Source: JAJDTR01 sp965220415 (GTDB lineage Bacteria > Poribacteria > WGA-4E > JAJDTR01). From it: a stretch of DNA of 64,000 nucleotides. The stretch's first letter is position 1; the number at the start of each line of letters is the position of its first letter. This document shows positions 43,903 through 52,090 of this stretch, piece after piece. The translations under genes were made by a program, and so were the position numbers. The notes under the pieces are model-generated. The model did no database searches. It was not told where the DNA came from and saw nothing but the letters and a program-made list of their open reading frames with translations. The DNA is taken from NCBI GenBank assembly GCA_965220415.1, contig OZ244829.1:2604001-2668000 (forward strand), read 5' to 3'.

Positions 43903-43963
43903 GTCGCGACCTGGAGAGGGATTTTCTATCGCACTCCTTAATCAGTCGCTTGATCGCTCCTAC
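43903..43963 (-). repeat. Hairpin repeat carrying an exact 36-nt insertion
   Basis: On the reverse strand: GTAGGAGCGA, then 36 nt (43918-43953, TCAAGCGACTGATTAAGGAG...GATAGAAAATCCC), then TCTCCAGGTCGCGAC. The uninterrupted version is at 11889-11913. The remainder of 43964-44132 shows nothing clear. Confidence 0.85.
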
Positions 43964-44132
43964 ATTACGTCCATGGAGTAGGAACAGGGATTAAACCGCA
44001 GCACGACAAACCAACATTCCCAAAACAGATTGATAGACTAAACAATTACCTTTATTCTTAACGACCACCAAATACCAACTAAGAAATAGTCTGTCGAAAC
44101 AGACTTGACTTCGTTTGAAGGATTTTCAGCAA

Positions 44133-44669
44133 TCAATCATTATGGCTCATTTTTATGAGCCTGCTCATGGTGTTAAAATTTCTCATCGTTGCAGACACAT
44201 CGAGTTTTTTCTCTAGAAAGTTATTACTCAGCTTTGAGCGGGAAGCATCGCCAGGGATATACATATAAGCAGCATCTTCACCAAATTTTAACTGACAGTC
44301 TCCAAAATCTTCTTCTTGCAGTTTCTCTATTTTATGTGAAGCAGGTTTGTGTGTAAATGAAACAAAAAATACTCGTGAAATATCACGACTCTCTTTGAAA
44401 GGATTTTCATCAAGTACTTTCTGTAGTTGTGCGCCAGTACGGACAACTATCGTTAGATTAGGACCAATATGTTCTTTGATGAGATCATGTACTTTTGTTT
44501 CGATATCACGCACAGACAAATTGGATTCAACCAAGGCGTTGCCACTAGCAATATACGTACGAACATTTTCAAAACCATTTTTACCAAGCACTTCGCGTAG
44601 CTGCTCCATCGGCACTTTATTCTTCCCGGTAGGCATAACGCCGCGTAATAAAAGTATGTATGTCTTCAC
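44133..44669 (-). CDS. DUF1697 protein
   Basis: 178 residues: YILLLRGVMPTGKNKVPMEQ, VRTYIASGNALVES and C-terminal SRSKLSNNFLEKKL, as in DUF1697. Cytoplasmic, function unknown. AT-rich relative to neighbours and 9 nt after the next upstream gene, part of an acquired operon. Confidence 0.85.
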   Translation of the reverse strand: MKTYILLLRGVMPTGKNKVPMEQLREVLGKNGFENVRTYIASGNALVESNLSVRDIETKVHDLIKEHIGPNLTIVVRTGAQLQKVLDENPFKESRDISRVFFVSFTHKPASHKIEKLQEEDFGDCQLKFGEDAAYMYIPGDASRSKLSNNFLEKKLDVSATMRNFNTMSRLIKMSHND

Positions 44670-44678
44670 AACAATGTC

Positions 44679-44978
44679 TTATTCGAAGCGTCTGATTTCT
44701 TCCAGATTCGTACTTTCAATAGAACCGTCCTTGTAACATCCATACCAATCGTTAGCATTGGGAATATTCGTCATCTCCTGCTCCGCCCTCTTGGCATCCT
44801 CTTTAGAATTCCAGTACACAATGTCCGTGTAGCCACCGGTATTATTTTTGTGAATTTCCCACTTTATGAATCCGGGTTGCTTTGTCATCCAACTCTCTAC
44901 TACTTGATCCGCAACACGAAGTAAATGCTCTTCGGTGACCTCGTCTGCCAGTTGGTAAGTGATAATATCTTTGTACAT
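44679..44978 (-). CDS. ABM-like dimeric alpha/beta-barrel protein
   Basis: 99 residues. ESWMTKQPGFIKWEIHKN and DIVYWNSKEDAKRAEQEM resemble antibiotic-biosynthesis-monooxygenase/Dabb-type small proteins. The substrate is unknown. It lies 3 nt from the nuclease-like gene and 9 nt from the DUF1697 gene. Confidence 0.7.
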   Translation of the reverse strand: MYKDIITYQLADEVTEEHLLRVADQVVESWMTKQPGFIKWEIHKNNTGGYTDIVYWNSKEDAKRAEQEMTNIPNANDWYGCYKDGSIESTNLEEIRRFE

Positions 44979-44981
44979 GAA

Positions 44982-45887
44982 TTATTTATTGTAAATATAA
45001 CTCTGCTTGATGAGCTCCATGATTTTTTCAATGTCTTCTATACTCGATACTTTTGCTTCATAATCACCATTGCCCCAGTGTCCAATCCTCTTTGGTTTTG
45101 TAAGATCGCGAGCAATGCCGTGCGGGTCATCAAGTTTTCCACTTGGGACATTTAAAAATAATTTCAGTGAATCTTTAAGGATCACAACATCAACAAAATT
45201 GGTTGCTAATTTATAGGCAATATATTTTGCTTTTGGCTCCTCGATGATAGTTTCATCAAGCGCAACAATTTCTTCTATCATCGTTGCAAAGATATCTTTT
45301 ACATTCTTGCTTGCGGTTTCTAGATGATCGTCAATAGTATATTGCTTTCTCTCTTTGAGAGAATTCGTTTCTTTTTTATCAAATACCTTTGGTGTAGATA
45401 TTCTGACTTTTTGTTGTGTTTCTGGCTCTACCAACAAAACACTATTTTCATAAATACGATATTTCAATAGCTCTATCTTCATTGGCAACAAGTCAGCCGT
45501 ATCAAGATCAAATTTGTTGTAGCTTTCGGCCACACAAATTACGCGCGGAGAAGCCCAATCAATATCAGTATCAACTTTTGCTTTTTGTACTAAGATTTCA
45601 AAGTCTGCCTTGTGATCCAAAAGCCAACGCAAATATGAAAGCCCTTGATTTATAACATTATTGTTTTGGCCTTTTTTGTATTCAATAATTACTGGCGCGC
45701 CGTTATTATCAATACCGAGTGTATCTATTCGCCCACCAAAGCTGGTTGAGTATTCTGTGGCAAGAAAAGTAATATTTAAAATTTCGTCGAGATTACTCTC
45801 AAATATCTTTTGTATACCGCGCTCTAACCCAACTTTTGTTGGGGGAATCTTTTTTGCGTTGCCATTGTTTAGTGAAAATAAAGCCAT
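44982..45887 (-). CDS. Nuclease-like protein with DUF5655 domain
   Basis: 301 residues. The N-terminal half has a PD-(D/E)XK-like core: RIDTLG, then VIIEYKKG (Glu-x-Lys) and NQGLSYLRWL, as in DUF91/NucS-like proteins. The C-terminal part (TNFVDVVILKDSLKLFLNVP, IGHWGNGDYEAKVSSIEDIE) is DUF5655. Probably DNA-binding or nicking; activity unproven. It starts 2 nt after a broken XRE regulator. AT-rich codon use differs from flanking genes. Confidence 0.7.
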   Translation of the reverse strand: MALFSLNNGNAKKIPPTKVGLERGIQKIFESNLDEILNITFLATEYSTSFGGRIDTLGIDNNGAPVIIEYKKGQNNNVINQGLSYLRWLLDHKADFEILVQKAKVDTDIDWASPRVICVAESYNKFDLDTADLLPMKIELLKYRIYENSVLLVEPETQQKVRISTPKVFDKKETNSLKERKQYTIDDHLETASKNVKDIFATMIEEIVALDETIIEEPKAKYIAYKLATNFVDVVILKDSLKLFLNVPSGKLDDPHGIARDLTKPKRIGHWGNGDYEAKVSSIEDIEKIMELIKQSYIYNK

Positions 45888-45889
45888 AG

Positions 45890-46093
45890 TTAAGAAATTA
45901 AATTATCAACACCTGTTTCAAGTGCTTTTGCCACTTTTTTGAGCATATCAAGTGTTGGATTCTTATTTTTGCCCAGTTTCAATCTTTACGATTCTATTGT
46001 TGGTAACATCTGCCAAGCGTGCCAACCTCTCTTGTGACAATCCTTTGGCTTCTCGCACCTTGCGCAACTTCTTTGCGATGTTTGACCTATCTA
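45890..46093 (-). pseudogene. XRE-family helix-turn-helix regulator, frameshifted and 5' truncated
   Basis: The reverse strand reads NIAKKLRKVREAKGLSQERL, ARLADVTNNRIVKIETGQ, then after a shift NPTLDMLKKVAKALETGVDN LIS. The break is at T5 45966-45970 (A5 on the coding strand); removing one base joins the halves. No start codon remains upstream, where the host sequence resumes near 46100. It was probably the regulator of the operon. Confidence 0.65.
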
Positions 46094-46306
46094 ACCCAAA
46101 TTGCCACCTTTGTCCGACAGGGCGCAGAAACCGAGTTTTTTCCTATGTGGAAGCATGAGATTGACGAAAATGAGATCGATTTACCCATAATTTAGCAAAC
46201 GTGGGCCAAAAACTCGGTTTCTCCGTTATAGGTAGCAACTTGCGTTATCTATGAAATTAATTGGCCTTCTCGCCAAAAGAATGGGGCATCGGTTCAAACG
46301 TAGTTA

Positions 46307-46345
46307 GGATTAAGCGAGTGGATAGCGAGCGCGATAGAGATCTTC
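46307..46345 (+). repeat. 36-nt repeat
   Basis: GATTAAGCGAGTGGATAGCG...GCGATAGAGATC, flanked by no recognisable host hairpin. Confidence 0.65.
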
Positions 46346-46493
46346 CGTGTGCCGTAAACCACACTGTGCCACCCACCTATAATAGAAGCGCACTAGTGAG
46401 GGAGCGGAAAAACCTGGGTGCATTGAGCAAGAATGGGATTCCGCTTCGCACAGCAACGCGCACATTCCCGCCCATTGCGGTGAAAATGCAAAA

Positions 46494-46583
46494 TGGCGGA
46501 GAGAGTGGGATTCGAACCCACGGTGCAGTTGCCCGCACAACAGTTTTCGAGACTGTCCAGTTCAACCACTCCTGCATCTCTCC
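46494..46583 (-). tRNA. tRNA-Ser(CGA)
   Basis: The reverse strand begins GGAGAGATGCAGGAGTGG, anticodon CGA (CTCGAAA), long variable arm, GGGTTCGAATCCC T-loop and encoded CCA. Confidence 0.92.
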
Positions 46584-46589
46584 GCAGGT

Positions 46590-47036
46590 TCAACGACGTT
46601 CACGGAAGAAGGATCGAAGTAGAGCGCGGCTCTCATCACCCAAGATGCCCTTAACCACATCGACTCTGTGATTCAATCGCTGATCTTGCAGTATGTCAAA
46701 CACACTGCCCGCAGCGCCAAACTTCGGTTCCGAAGCGGCATAGACGACCCGCGGGATACGCGCCAGAACAATGGCTCCGGCACACATTGGACACGGTTCC
46801 AAGGTTACGTACAGCGTTGAATCCGTTAGCCGCCAATCTCCGACACATTGCGACGCGGACCGAATGGCGAGCACCTCCGCGTGCGCTGTCGGATCCTTCG
46901 ACCATTCGCGCGCATTGTGCGTGCGTGAGAGAACCGATCCTTCTCTCACGATTATCGCCCCAACGGGAACCTCGCCCCTTTCGGATGCCTGCCTCGCAAG
47001 TTCAAGGGCTTCACGCATCCAGAGCTCGTCCGACAT
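46590..47036 (-). CDS. tadA: tRNA adenosine(34) deaminase
   Basis: 148 residues. Zinc-site His52-Ala-Glu54 (AHAEVLAI) and Cys82/Cys85 (PCPMCAGA), with Glu54 as proton shuttle. It converts A34 of tRNA-Arg(ACG) to inosine. It sits 6 nt from tRNA-Ser(CGA) and close to the gene for its substrate tRNA-Arg(ACG). Confidence 0.93.
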   Translation of the reverse strand: MSDELWMREALELARQASERGEVPVGAIIVREGSVLSRTHNAREWSKDPTAHAEVLAIRSASQCVGDWRLTDSTLYVTLEPCPMCAGAIVLARIPRVVYAASEPKFGAAGSVFDILQDQRLNHRVDVVKGILGDESRALLRSFFRERR

Positions 47037-47101
47037 ATTTAAACGTGAAGTTACGCGTAAAGGAGTGTCCTATTGCGACGCGGGGTCATCTCCACTGTAG
47101 T

Positions 47102-47119
47102 AGGCATACGCCGTATGCA
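47102..47119. repeat. GCATAC-GTATGC palindrome
   Basis: TAGGCATACGCCGTATGC; same repeat as 20597 and 57811. It separates tadA from tRNA-Arg. Confidence 0.55.
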
Positions 47120-47153
47120 GCTTACGGCACCGCAGAGTCTACTTACTACGCTA

Positions 47154-47227
47154 AGCGCCTGAGAGGATTCGAACCCCCGGCCTTCTGATCCGTAGTCAGA
47201 TGCTCTAATCCGCTGAGCTACAGGCGC
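47154..47227 (-). tRNA. tRNA-Arg(ACG)
   Basis: The reverse strand begins GCGCCTGTAGCTCAGCGG, anticodon ACG (CTACGGA), GGGGTTCGAATCCTC T-arm and a 7-bp acceptor stem. The next base would be a U discriminator, which is uncommon for Arg. CCA is not encoded. Confidence 0.9.
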
Positions 47228-47234
47228 AAAAGAA

Positions 47235-47323
47235 TGGCGGAGAGGATGGGATTCGAACCCATGGTACCACTAAGGCACAACTGCTTAGCAGGCAGCCCGA
47301 TTCAACCGCTCTCGCACCTCTCC
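47235..47323 (-). tRNA. tRNA-Ser(GCT)
   Basis: The reverse strand begins GGAGAGGTGCGAGAGCGG, anticodon GCT (CTGCTAA), long variable arm and encoded CCA. It lies 7 nt from tRNA-Arg. Confidence 0.92.
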
Positions 47324-47340
47324 ACACGTGGTTCCTACAA

Positions 47341-47428
47341 TGGCGGTGGGAGTAGGATTCGAACCCACGGTACCTTGCGGTACAACGGTTTTCAAGACCG
47401 CCGCTTTCGACCACTCAGCCATCCCACC
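47341..47428 (-). tRNA. tRNA-Ser(TGA)
   Basis: The reverse strand begins GGTGGGATGGCTGAGTGG, anticodon TGA (CTTGAAA), long variable arm and encoded CCA. First of the group if transcribed leftward; 47429-47739 contains no other gene. Confidence 0.92.
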
Positions 47429-47739
47429 AAAATTGCCACTTTATTCTATCAGAGATCTTAGACTCTTGTCAAGAAAATCCCTGTCTCCGAACAGGGTAAC
47501 TGCGCACAAGTATAGACTCCGGTTTTCCGGTCTTCCCGTTTTCTGCTTTTCAATTGTCAACTTCAGTGGCAGTTTGTATAATACGGTGAACACCGATGTC
47601 ACAACATAGTTTCCATTATGATCGGCGTCAGTTCGATTCGACATCGGGGAGGTTACTCGGGGAAGGGAAAATGTTGAGCCGTAAACAGGGCTGGAGGAAC
47701 TTCCGGACTGTCAGAATCTTATGCCTTGGACTCTACGGC

Positions 47740-48483
47740 TTAACAGGGCGCGGCGAGAACTAGCGTCACGTTGTCTTTTCCGCCGTAATCGAGTACCTTG
47801 TCAATCAGTCCGCGACTTGCGGCGTCAAGGTCTGATGCGTCTATGATTATCCGGGCGATCTCCGTATCGTCAACTATCATGTCGTGCAATCCGTCCGTGC
47901 ATGCGAGAACAATATCGTCAGGATTGAGAGGACAAATCTCGCAATCGATATCCACCGTCGGCTCAAATCCGATTGCGCGATCGATAATATTTCGGTGGCG
48001 ATGAACACGAGCCTCTTGTGCGGTTAATTGCCCAATATCCACCAGTTTTTGGACTAAGGAGTGATCCGTGGTTATCTGCTCAAGCACGCCGTCACGCAAG
48101 ATGTAGAGCCTACTGTCTCCGACATGGGCATAGATGAGTTCGAATGGCGTAATAAAGCCCCCGATAATGGTTGTCCCCATCCCGTTGCTAAAACTTCTGG
48201 TTAACGATCTCTCGTAGACCCGGTGATTCGCTTGGTTGACAAGTTCTTTCAACGTCTCCAGTCTACCGGTGGGGCTGGTATCCATGCTATCTGCGGGCAG
48301 TTTGTGAATCTCATCTGCCCATTCTTGGAAAACGGCGACAGCGATGCCGCTTGCTAAATCACCCGCATCGTGGCCCCCCACGCCGTCCGCGAGAACAAAC
48401 AGACCGATTTCTTCGTCAACGAAATATGAGTCTTCATTGAGCGTTCGATATTTTCCTATATCTGTCCGGGCGGCGAATTTCAT
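47740..48483 (-). CDS. PP2C-family serine/threonine phosphatase
   Basis: 247 residues. Metal-binding motifs NEDSYF, VLADGVGGHDAG, GDSRLYILRDG and CTDGLHDMI, plus GGKDNVTLVL at the end, match PrpC/Stp-type phosphatases. Soluble. No paired kinase gene is nearby. Confidence 0.9.
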   Translation of the reverse strand: MKFAARTDIGKYRTLNEDSYFVDEEIGLFVLADGVGGHDAGDLASGIAVAVFQEWADEIHKLPADSMDTSPTGRLETLKELVNQANHRVYERSLTRSFSNGMGTTIIGGFITPFELIYAHVGDSRLYILRDGVLEQITTDHSLVQKLVDIGQLTAQEARVHRHRNIIDRAIGFEPTVDIDCEICPLNPDDIVLACTDGLHDMIVDDTEIARIIIDASDLDAASRGLIDKVLDYGGKDNVTLVLAAPC

Positions 48484-48878
48484 GGTTGCGGCTCTACAAT
48501 CGGTGAGTCATGCGTTGCGGCGGGAATCCTACATAACACGTAACGAAAAACGACGAAAACCGCTTCCGGTTTCATCGCCTTCAACGGAAGTCGGCGTTCA
48601 TCGGATGTCTATTGACACGTCCGGTTTAGGTTGGGTAGAACTCAGTGAAACCTTAGTCGCGGCTTCCATTTCTGCGCTACTAAGACAGCCTTTGAGCACC
48701 AAACCGAATACGATTTTCTCAGCGTGTGTACAAACACCGCAGCTTTTTACCTGTTCCAGATTATTGAGGACGGCATGGAAGGGAAGCCTTCCACCCTTCC
48801 TCTCTTCCATACTTCCAATCTCATCGCTCCGGAAGACAATCGTTAACCAAAACTTGCTTTACGAATTGTAAAACAGAC

Positions 48879-50048
48879 ATGCAAAAGGTTTTCATCGTTC
48901 ACTACGGCGAGGTCGGGCTGAAGGGCAAGAACAGATCCTTCTTTGAGAACCGGCTCGTCCGAAATATCAGGCAGGCGCTCGAAGGTACGGAATATGCAGA
49001 TGTCCGGCGCATTCATGGCAGGCTTCTGGTGACGTTGAGCACAAATGCCGATATCCCCGAGATTCAACGACGTTTGGGGGCTGTCATGGGCATCGCACAT
49101 TTTGAGTTGTGCCGCGTTACCGAGCAGAGTATGGAGGCAATCAAGGACGGGGCGTTAGAGTGGATTCAAGGCCACGAATTTCAAACGCTCAAAGTCGAAA
49201 CGAGGCGGGCGAACAAGCAGTTTCCATTGACCTCCCCGGAAATTAGCGCCGAGGTCGGGGGGCATCTGCTCAAACACACCGGCGCTAGGGCTGACATGCA
49301 TCATCCGGACGTGGTGTGTTGGATTGAGATTGTCGAGAAATCAGCCTACATATACACCGACAAAATTCGAGGTGTCGGGGGATTGCCCGTCGGCGCCAGC
49401 GGCAAGGTGCTCGTGATGCTATCCGGCGGTATCGACTCGCCCGTGGCGGCATGGCGCATGATGAAACGCGGCGCAAAAGCGATATTTGTTCACTTCCACA
49501 GCTATCCCTACACGGACAAAGCATCGCTCGAAAAGGCGGCGGAACTCGTGGGGATATTGGCGAAATCGAATCATCGAACGCAGGTCTATTGTGTCCCGTT
49601 CGCGGAGATTCAGCGCGAGATTGTGACTAAAACCCCGGCGCCGTTTCGCGTCATTCTCTACAGACGGATGATGGTGAGAATCGCCGCGCGGATTGCGGAG
49701 AGGGACGGAGCGTTAGCGCTTATTACGGGAGAGAGTCTGGGACAAGTCGCCTCACAAACCCTTGCAAATCTCAAGGTGATTGAAGATGTGGCACGGCTGC
49801 CCATTCTGCGCCCGCTCATCGGTGACGATAAAGAGGAGATTGTAAATCTGGCTCAGCGGATTGGCACCTTTGACGTATCGACACTTCCGCACCAGGACTG
49901 CTGTTCGCTCTTTGTGCCCGACCATCCCGCCACGAACGCTGCCATTGAAGACGCTCGAGCCGCAGAAGACGCGCTAGAAGTCGATGCCCTTGTAGAGCAA
50001 GCGTTGAAAGCAGTCGAAAAACGGACCATCAACCCCTCGTTTTCCTGA
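48879..50048 (+). CDS. thiI: tRNA uracil 4-sulfurtransferase ThiI
   Basis: 389 residues. N-terminal ferredoxin-like and THUMP domains (residues about 1-165), then a PP-loop ATPase with SGGIDSP (Ser182-Pro188) and the HFHSYPYTDKAS segment. It activates U8 of tRNA and transfers sulfur. The C-terminal rhodanese domain of E. coli ThiI is absent, as in most bacteria. The conserved DCCSLFVPDHP is present. Confidence 0.93.
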   Translation: MQKVFIVHYGEVGLKGKNRSFFENRLVRNIRQALEGTEYADVRRIHGRLLVTLSTNADIPEIQRRLGAVMGIAHFELCRVTEQSMEAIKDGALEWIQGHEFQTLKVETRRANKQFPLTSPEISAEVGGHLLKHTGARADMHHPDVVCWIEIVEKSAYIYTDKIRGVGGLPVGASGKVLVMLSGGIDSPVAAWRMMKRGAKAIFVHFHSYPYTDKASLEKAAELVGILAKSNHRTQVYCVPFAEIQREIVTKTPAPFRVILYRRMMVRIAARIAERDGALALITGESLGQVASQTLANLKVIEDVARLPILRPLIGDDKEEIVNLAQRIGTFDVSTLPHQDCCSLFVPDHPATNAAIEDARAAEDALEVDALVEQALKAVEKRTINPSFS

Positions 50049-50138
50049 GAGACCGTTCTGAAATCCGTGTAGGGTGTGCACCGCGCACCATTTGTAATCA
50101 CTAGAGTGCACACTAACCCACCGACCTCGCCATTCAGA

Positions 50139-50570
50139 TTAGTTGCTCTCCTCTTGATAGGGCCGTAACTTCTCGTCAAGGCTATACTTTCCCGCACCAA
50201 TCAGGATTAAACTCAAGAACACGATCCCGAGTTCGATGGCATGTGAGGCGCCGCCCAGACCGTCGCCGCGGCTCAGATGGCTGAGTGCGGCAACCAGCAT
50301 GGTTATCGTCAAAAGGATACAAGCCGGTCGAAAAACAACGCCGAGGATGAGACAGACACCGCCAAAGAACTCCGAAATCGCCGCCATGAATCCCCAGAAT
50401 GCAGGCGCGAACTCGATACCCAGCGCCGCCATCGCCGCCCCAAGTTGCCCCCATTTCTCCACACCGCCTAACAGTTTGGGCGCTCCGTGAACCATGAACA
50501 TCAACCCGATCCCGATGCGGAGCACCAAAAGACCGATGTGCCTATGCTTGTTCAAAAATGTTAACACCAT
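50139..50570 (-). CDS. DoxX-family membrane protein
   Basis: 143 residues with four helices: LLVLRIGIGLMFMVHGAPKL, GFMAAISEFFGGVCLILGVV, ACILLTITMLVAALSHLSRG and HAIELGIVFLSLILIGAGKY. DoxX proteins are linked to redox or thiol stress. Monocistronic here. Confidence 0.88.
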   Translation of the reverse strand: MVLTFLNKHRHIGLLVLRIGIGLMFMVHGAPKLLGGVEKWGQLGAAMAALGIEFAPAFWGFMAAISEFFGGVCLILGVVFRPACILLTITMLVAALSHLSRGDGLGGASHAIELGIVFLSLILIGAGKYSLDEKLRPYQEESN

Positions 50571-50680
50571 TTCCCTGATTCTCCTTTCCTGCTATGGGGC
50601 ATTAGACGTTAAGAGAGACGATAAATGCTGCTCTCCGCTTCAACTTTAGCCACAGTATCCCTTCTTTCTCGCACTCGGGA

Positions 50681-50708
50681 GTGTAAGTTTTGTTGTTTAA
50701 GCTTACAC
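50681..50708. promoter_or_regulatory. GTGTAAG-CTTACAC palindrome upstream of doxX
   Basis: GTGTAAG (50681-50687) and CTTACAC (50702-50708), separated by an AT-rich 14-nt spacer, about 110 nt upstream of the DoxX start. Could be a repressor operator; no regulator gene is adjacent. Confidence 0.3.
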
Positions 50709-50897
50709 GTTGAAGTATAACCGCCCTAGCCGGTTATGGCTAGTACAATCTCTAGCCTTTTGCGAAAAAAAGCGGAAGTCACCGCTCAAGGCGGACAAGC
50801 TATGCGTGCGCTCTAGGGAAATTGCGATTGTCACGGTAACATAGCTGGTATACACTGTCAAGGCTAATAGTCAAGCGCGATTCAGCAACCACAACCC

Positions 50898-51166
50898 CTA
50901 CTCAAACACCTCAAACGCCCCATTCCGCACAATCAACATGACGGGATTGTAGGCGGCATCCCCCACGTCGTCGAAAGAAAACTTGCAAGTTCGAATCATC
51001 CGCACCTTGGGAATACTTGCCCGACAGGGGCAATACCACGCCAACGAGAAGCTCGTTCGGGCAACTGCGCCGAGGTTTGTCCGTCAGAGGAAATCGAAGC
51101 TGATTTAGTGCAGCCGCAAAACCCCGCCGTCAGAATGGCGATGCCAAGCGATAACATGATGTTCAT
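50898..51166 (-). pseudogene. LivJ-type amino-acid binding lipoprotein with most of its middle deleted
   Basis: The reverse strand starts at ATG 51166 with a lipoprotein signal (MLSLGIAILTAGFCGC), then, one base out of frame, ELLVGVVLPLSGKYSQGA, the N-terminus of branched-chain amino-acid ABC binding proteins. About ten codons later comes FSFDDVGDAAYNPVMLIVRN then GAFEVFE and stop, the C-terminus of the same family. About 300 residues are missing between. Confidence 0.7.
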
Positions 51167-51243
51167 CACGTGATCGCGACGCCTCTCAGTCCCCTTGATG
51201 TATAGGATTTTCTGCTTGATTGACGCATCCTCATCCCAACGCT

Positions 51244-51861
51244 TTACCTCTCTCCGTCACACACTAAGTCAAGAATCTTTTGTGGATTCTGTCTAATCGT
51301 TTCAAAGACCTCTAATCCTTCGCGACATACAACTTCGCACAATCTTTTGAACACAACTCCTTTAAGGGCAATGCCCATGACACCGAGTTCTCTAGCTAAT
51401 TCGCTGCCAGCGGGAACGAAATGGACATTCGACAAATTAGGAATTAGCCTCTTATGTGTTTTGCCAAGAAGAAAGATTTGAGTGACCGTATCCGGAATGT
51501 CAAAAGGAAGTTGCAACGCTTGGACGTACTCGCTACCCAATAGGAAGAATACTAAATTATAACCCTCAATTAAATCCTCCGTTTTTTCATGAATTTGAAG
51601 GCTGTCACTGCGCTCCAAGATGTCTCGTTTCTTTAGACCTTGAAATGTTTCATCGTAAGGAACAATAGAGTCGCATTCCCGGAGCAAACCATACTTCGCG
51701 GAAATAATCGCTAAATCGATAGTTTGCTTTCCGTGAAGTTCCCAAACCTGTTCCAACCCCTCCATTAAATACCCATGTTGAAGTCCGGTATACATCTTTG
51801 CTGCGGGCGCTTCACAATTTAACTTACCGCTAGTGCAAGAACTGATAACCAATCTCTTCAC
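51244..51861 (-). CDS. DUF6884/YaaA-like protein
   Basis: 205 residues from GTG 51861 (AAAGGAG upstream). ISSCTSGKLNCEAPAAKMYT, AIISAKYGLLRECDSIVPYD and FLLGSEYVQAL are typical of DUF6884 and of proteins related to the catalytic fold of TGT/ArcS. Possibly nucleic-acid modification or damage response. No partner gene is recognisable. Confidence 0.65.
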   Translation of the reverse strand: MKRLVISSCTSGKLNCEAPAAKMYTGLQHGYLMEGLEQVWELHGKQTIDLAIISAKYGLLRECDSIVPYDETFQGLKKRDILERSDSLQIHEKTEDLIEGYNLVFFLLGSEYVQALQLPFDIPDTVTQIFLLGKTHKRLIPNLSNVHFVPAGSELARELGVMGIALKGVVFKRLCEVVCREGLEVFETIRQNPQKILDLVCDGER

Positions 51862-52090
51862 TGTACAAACTCCTTTCTATATTATGACATCATCTATGCC
51901 ATCATTACTACTTAATCATGAATCTCAAAAGTTTTCGTGTCCGAATAACGAACAGGCCAATTCTCAAATCCATTCGATCTTCGGCCACATTATCGCACGA
52001 CACTACAAATCAACCAAGGGCCGGAATCAATTCACGGCTGTCGACTATTTTGTCTCCCATTTTTCGGCATAATACCTGTGCTTTCTCAAA

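Noticed and set aside
48598..48810. 70-residue frame between PP2C and thiI, reverse strand
   Set aside because: No recognisable family and no properly spaced ribosome site; kept out for lack of support.
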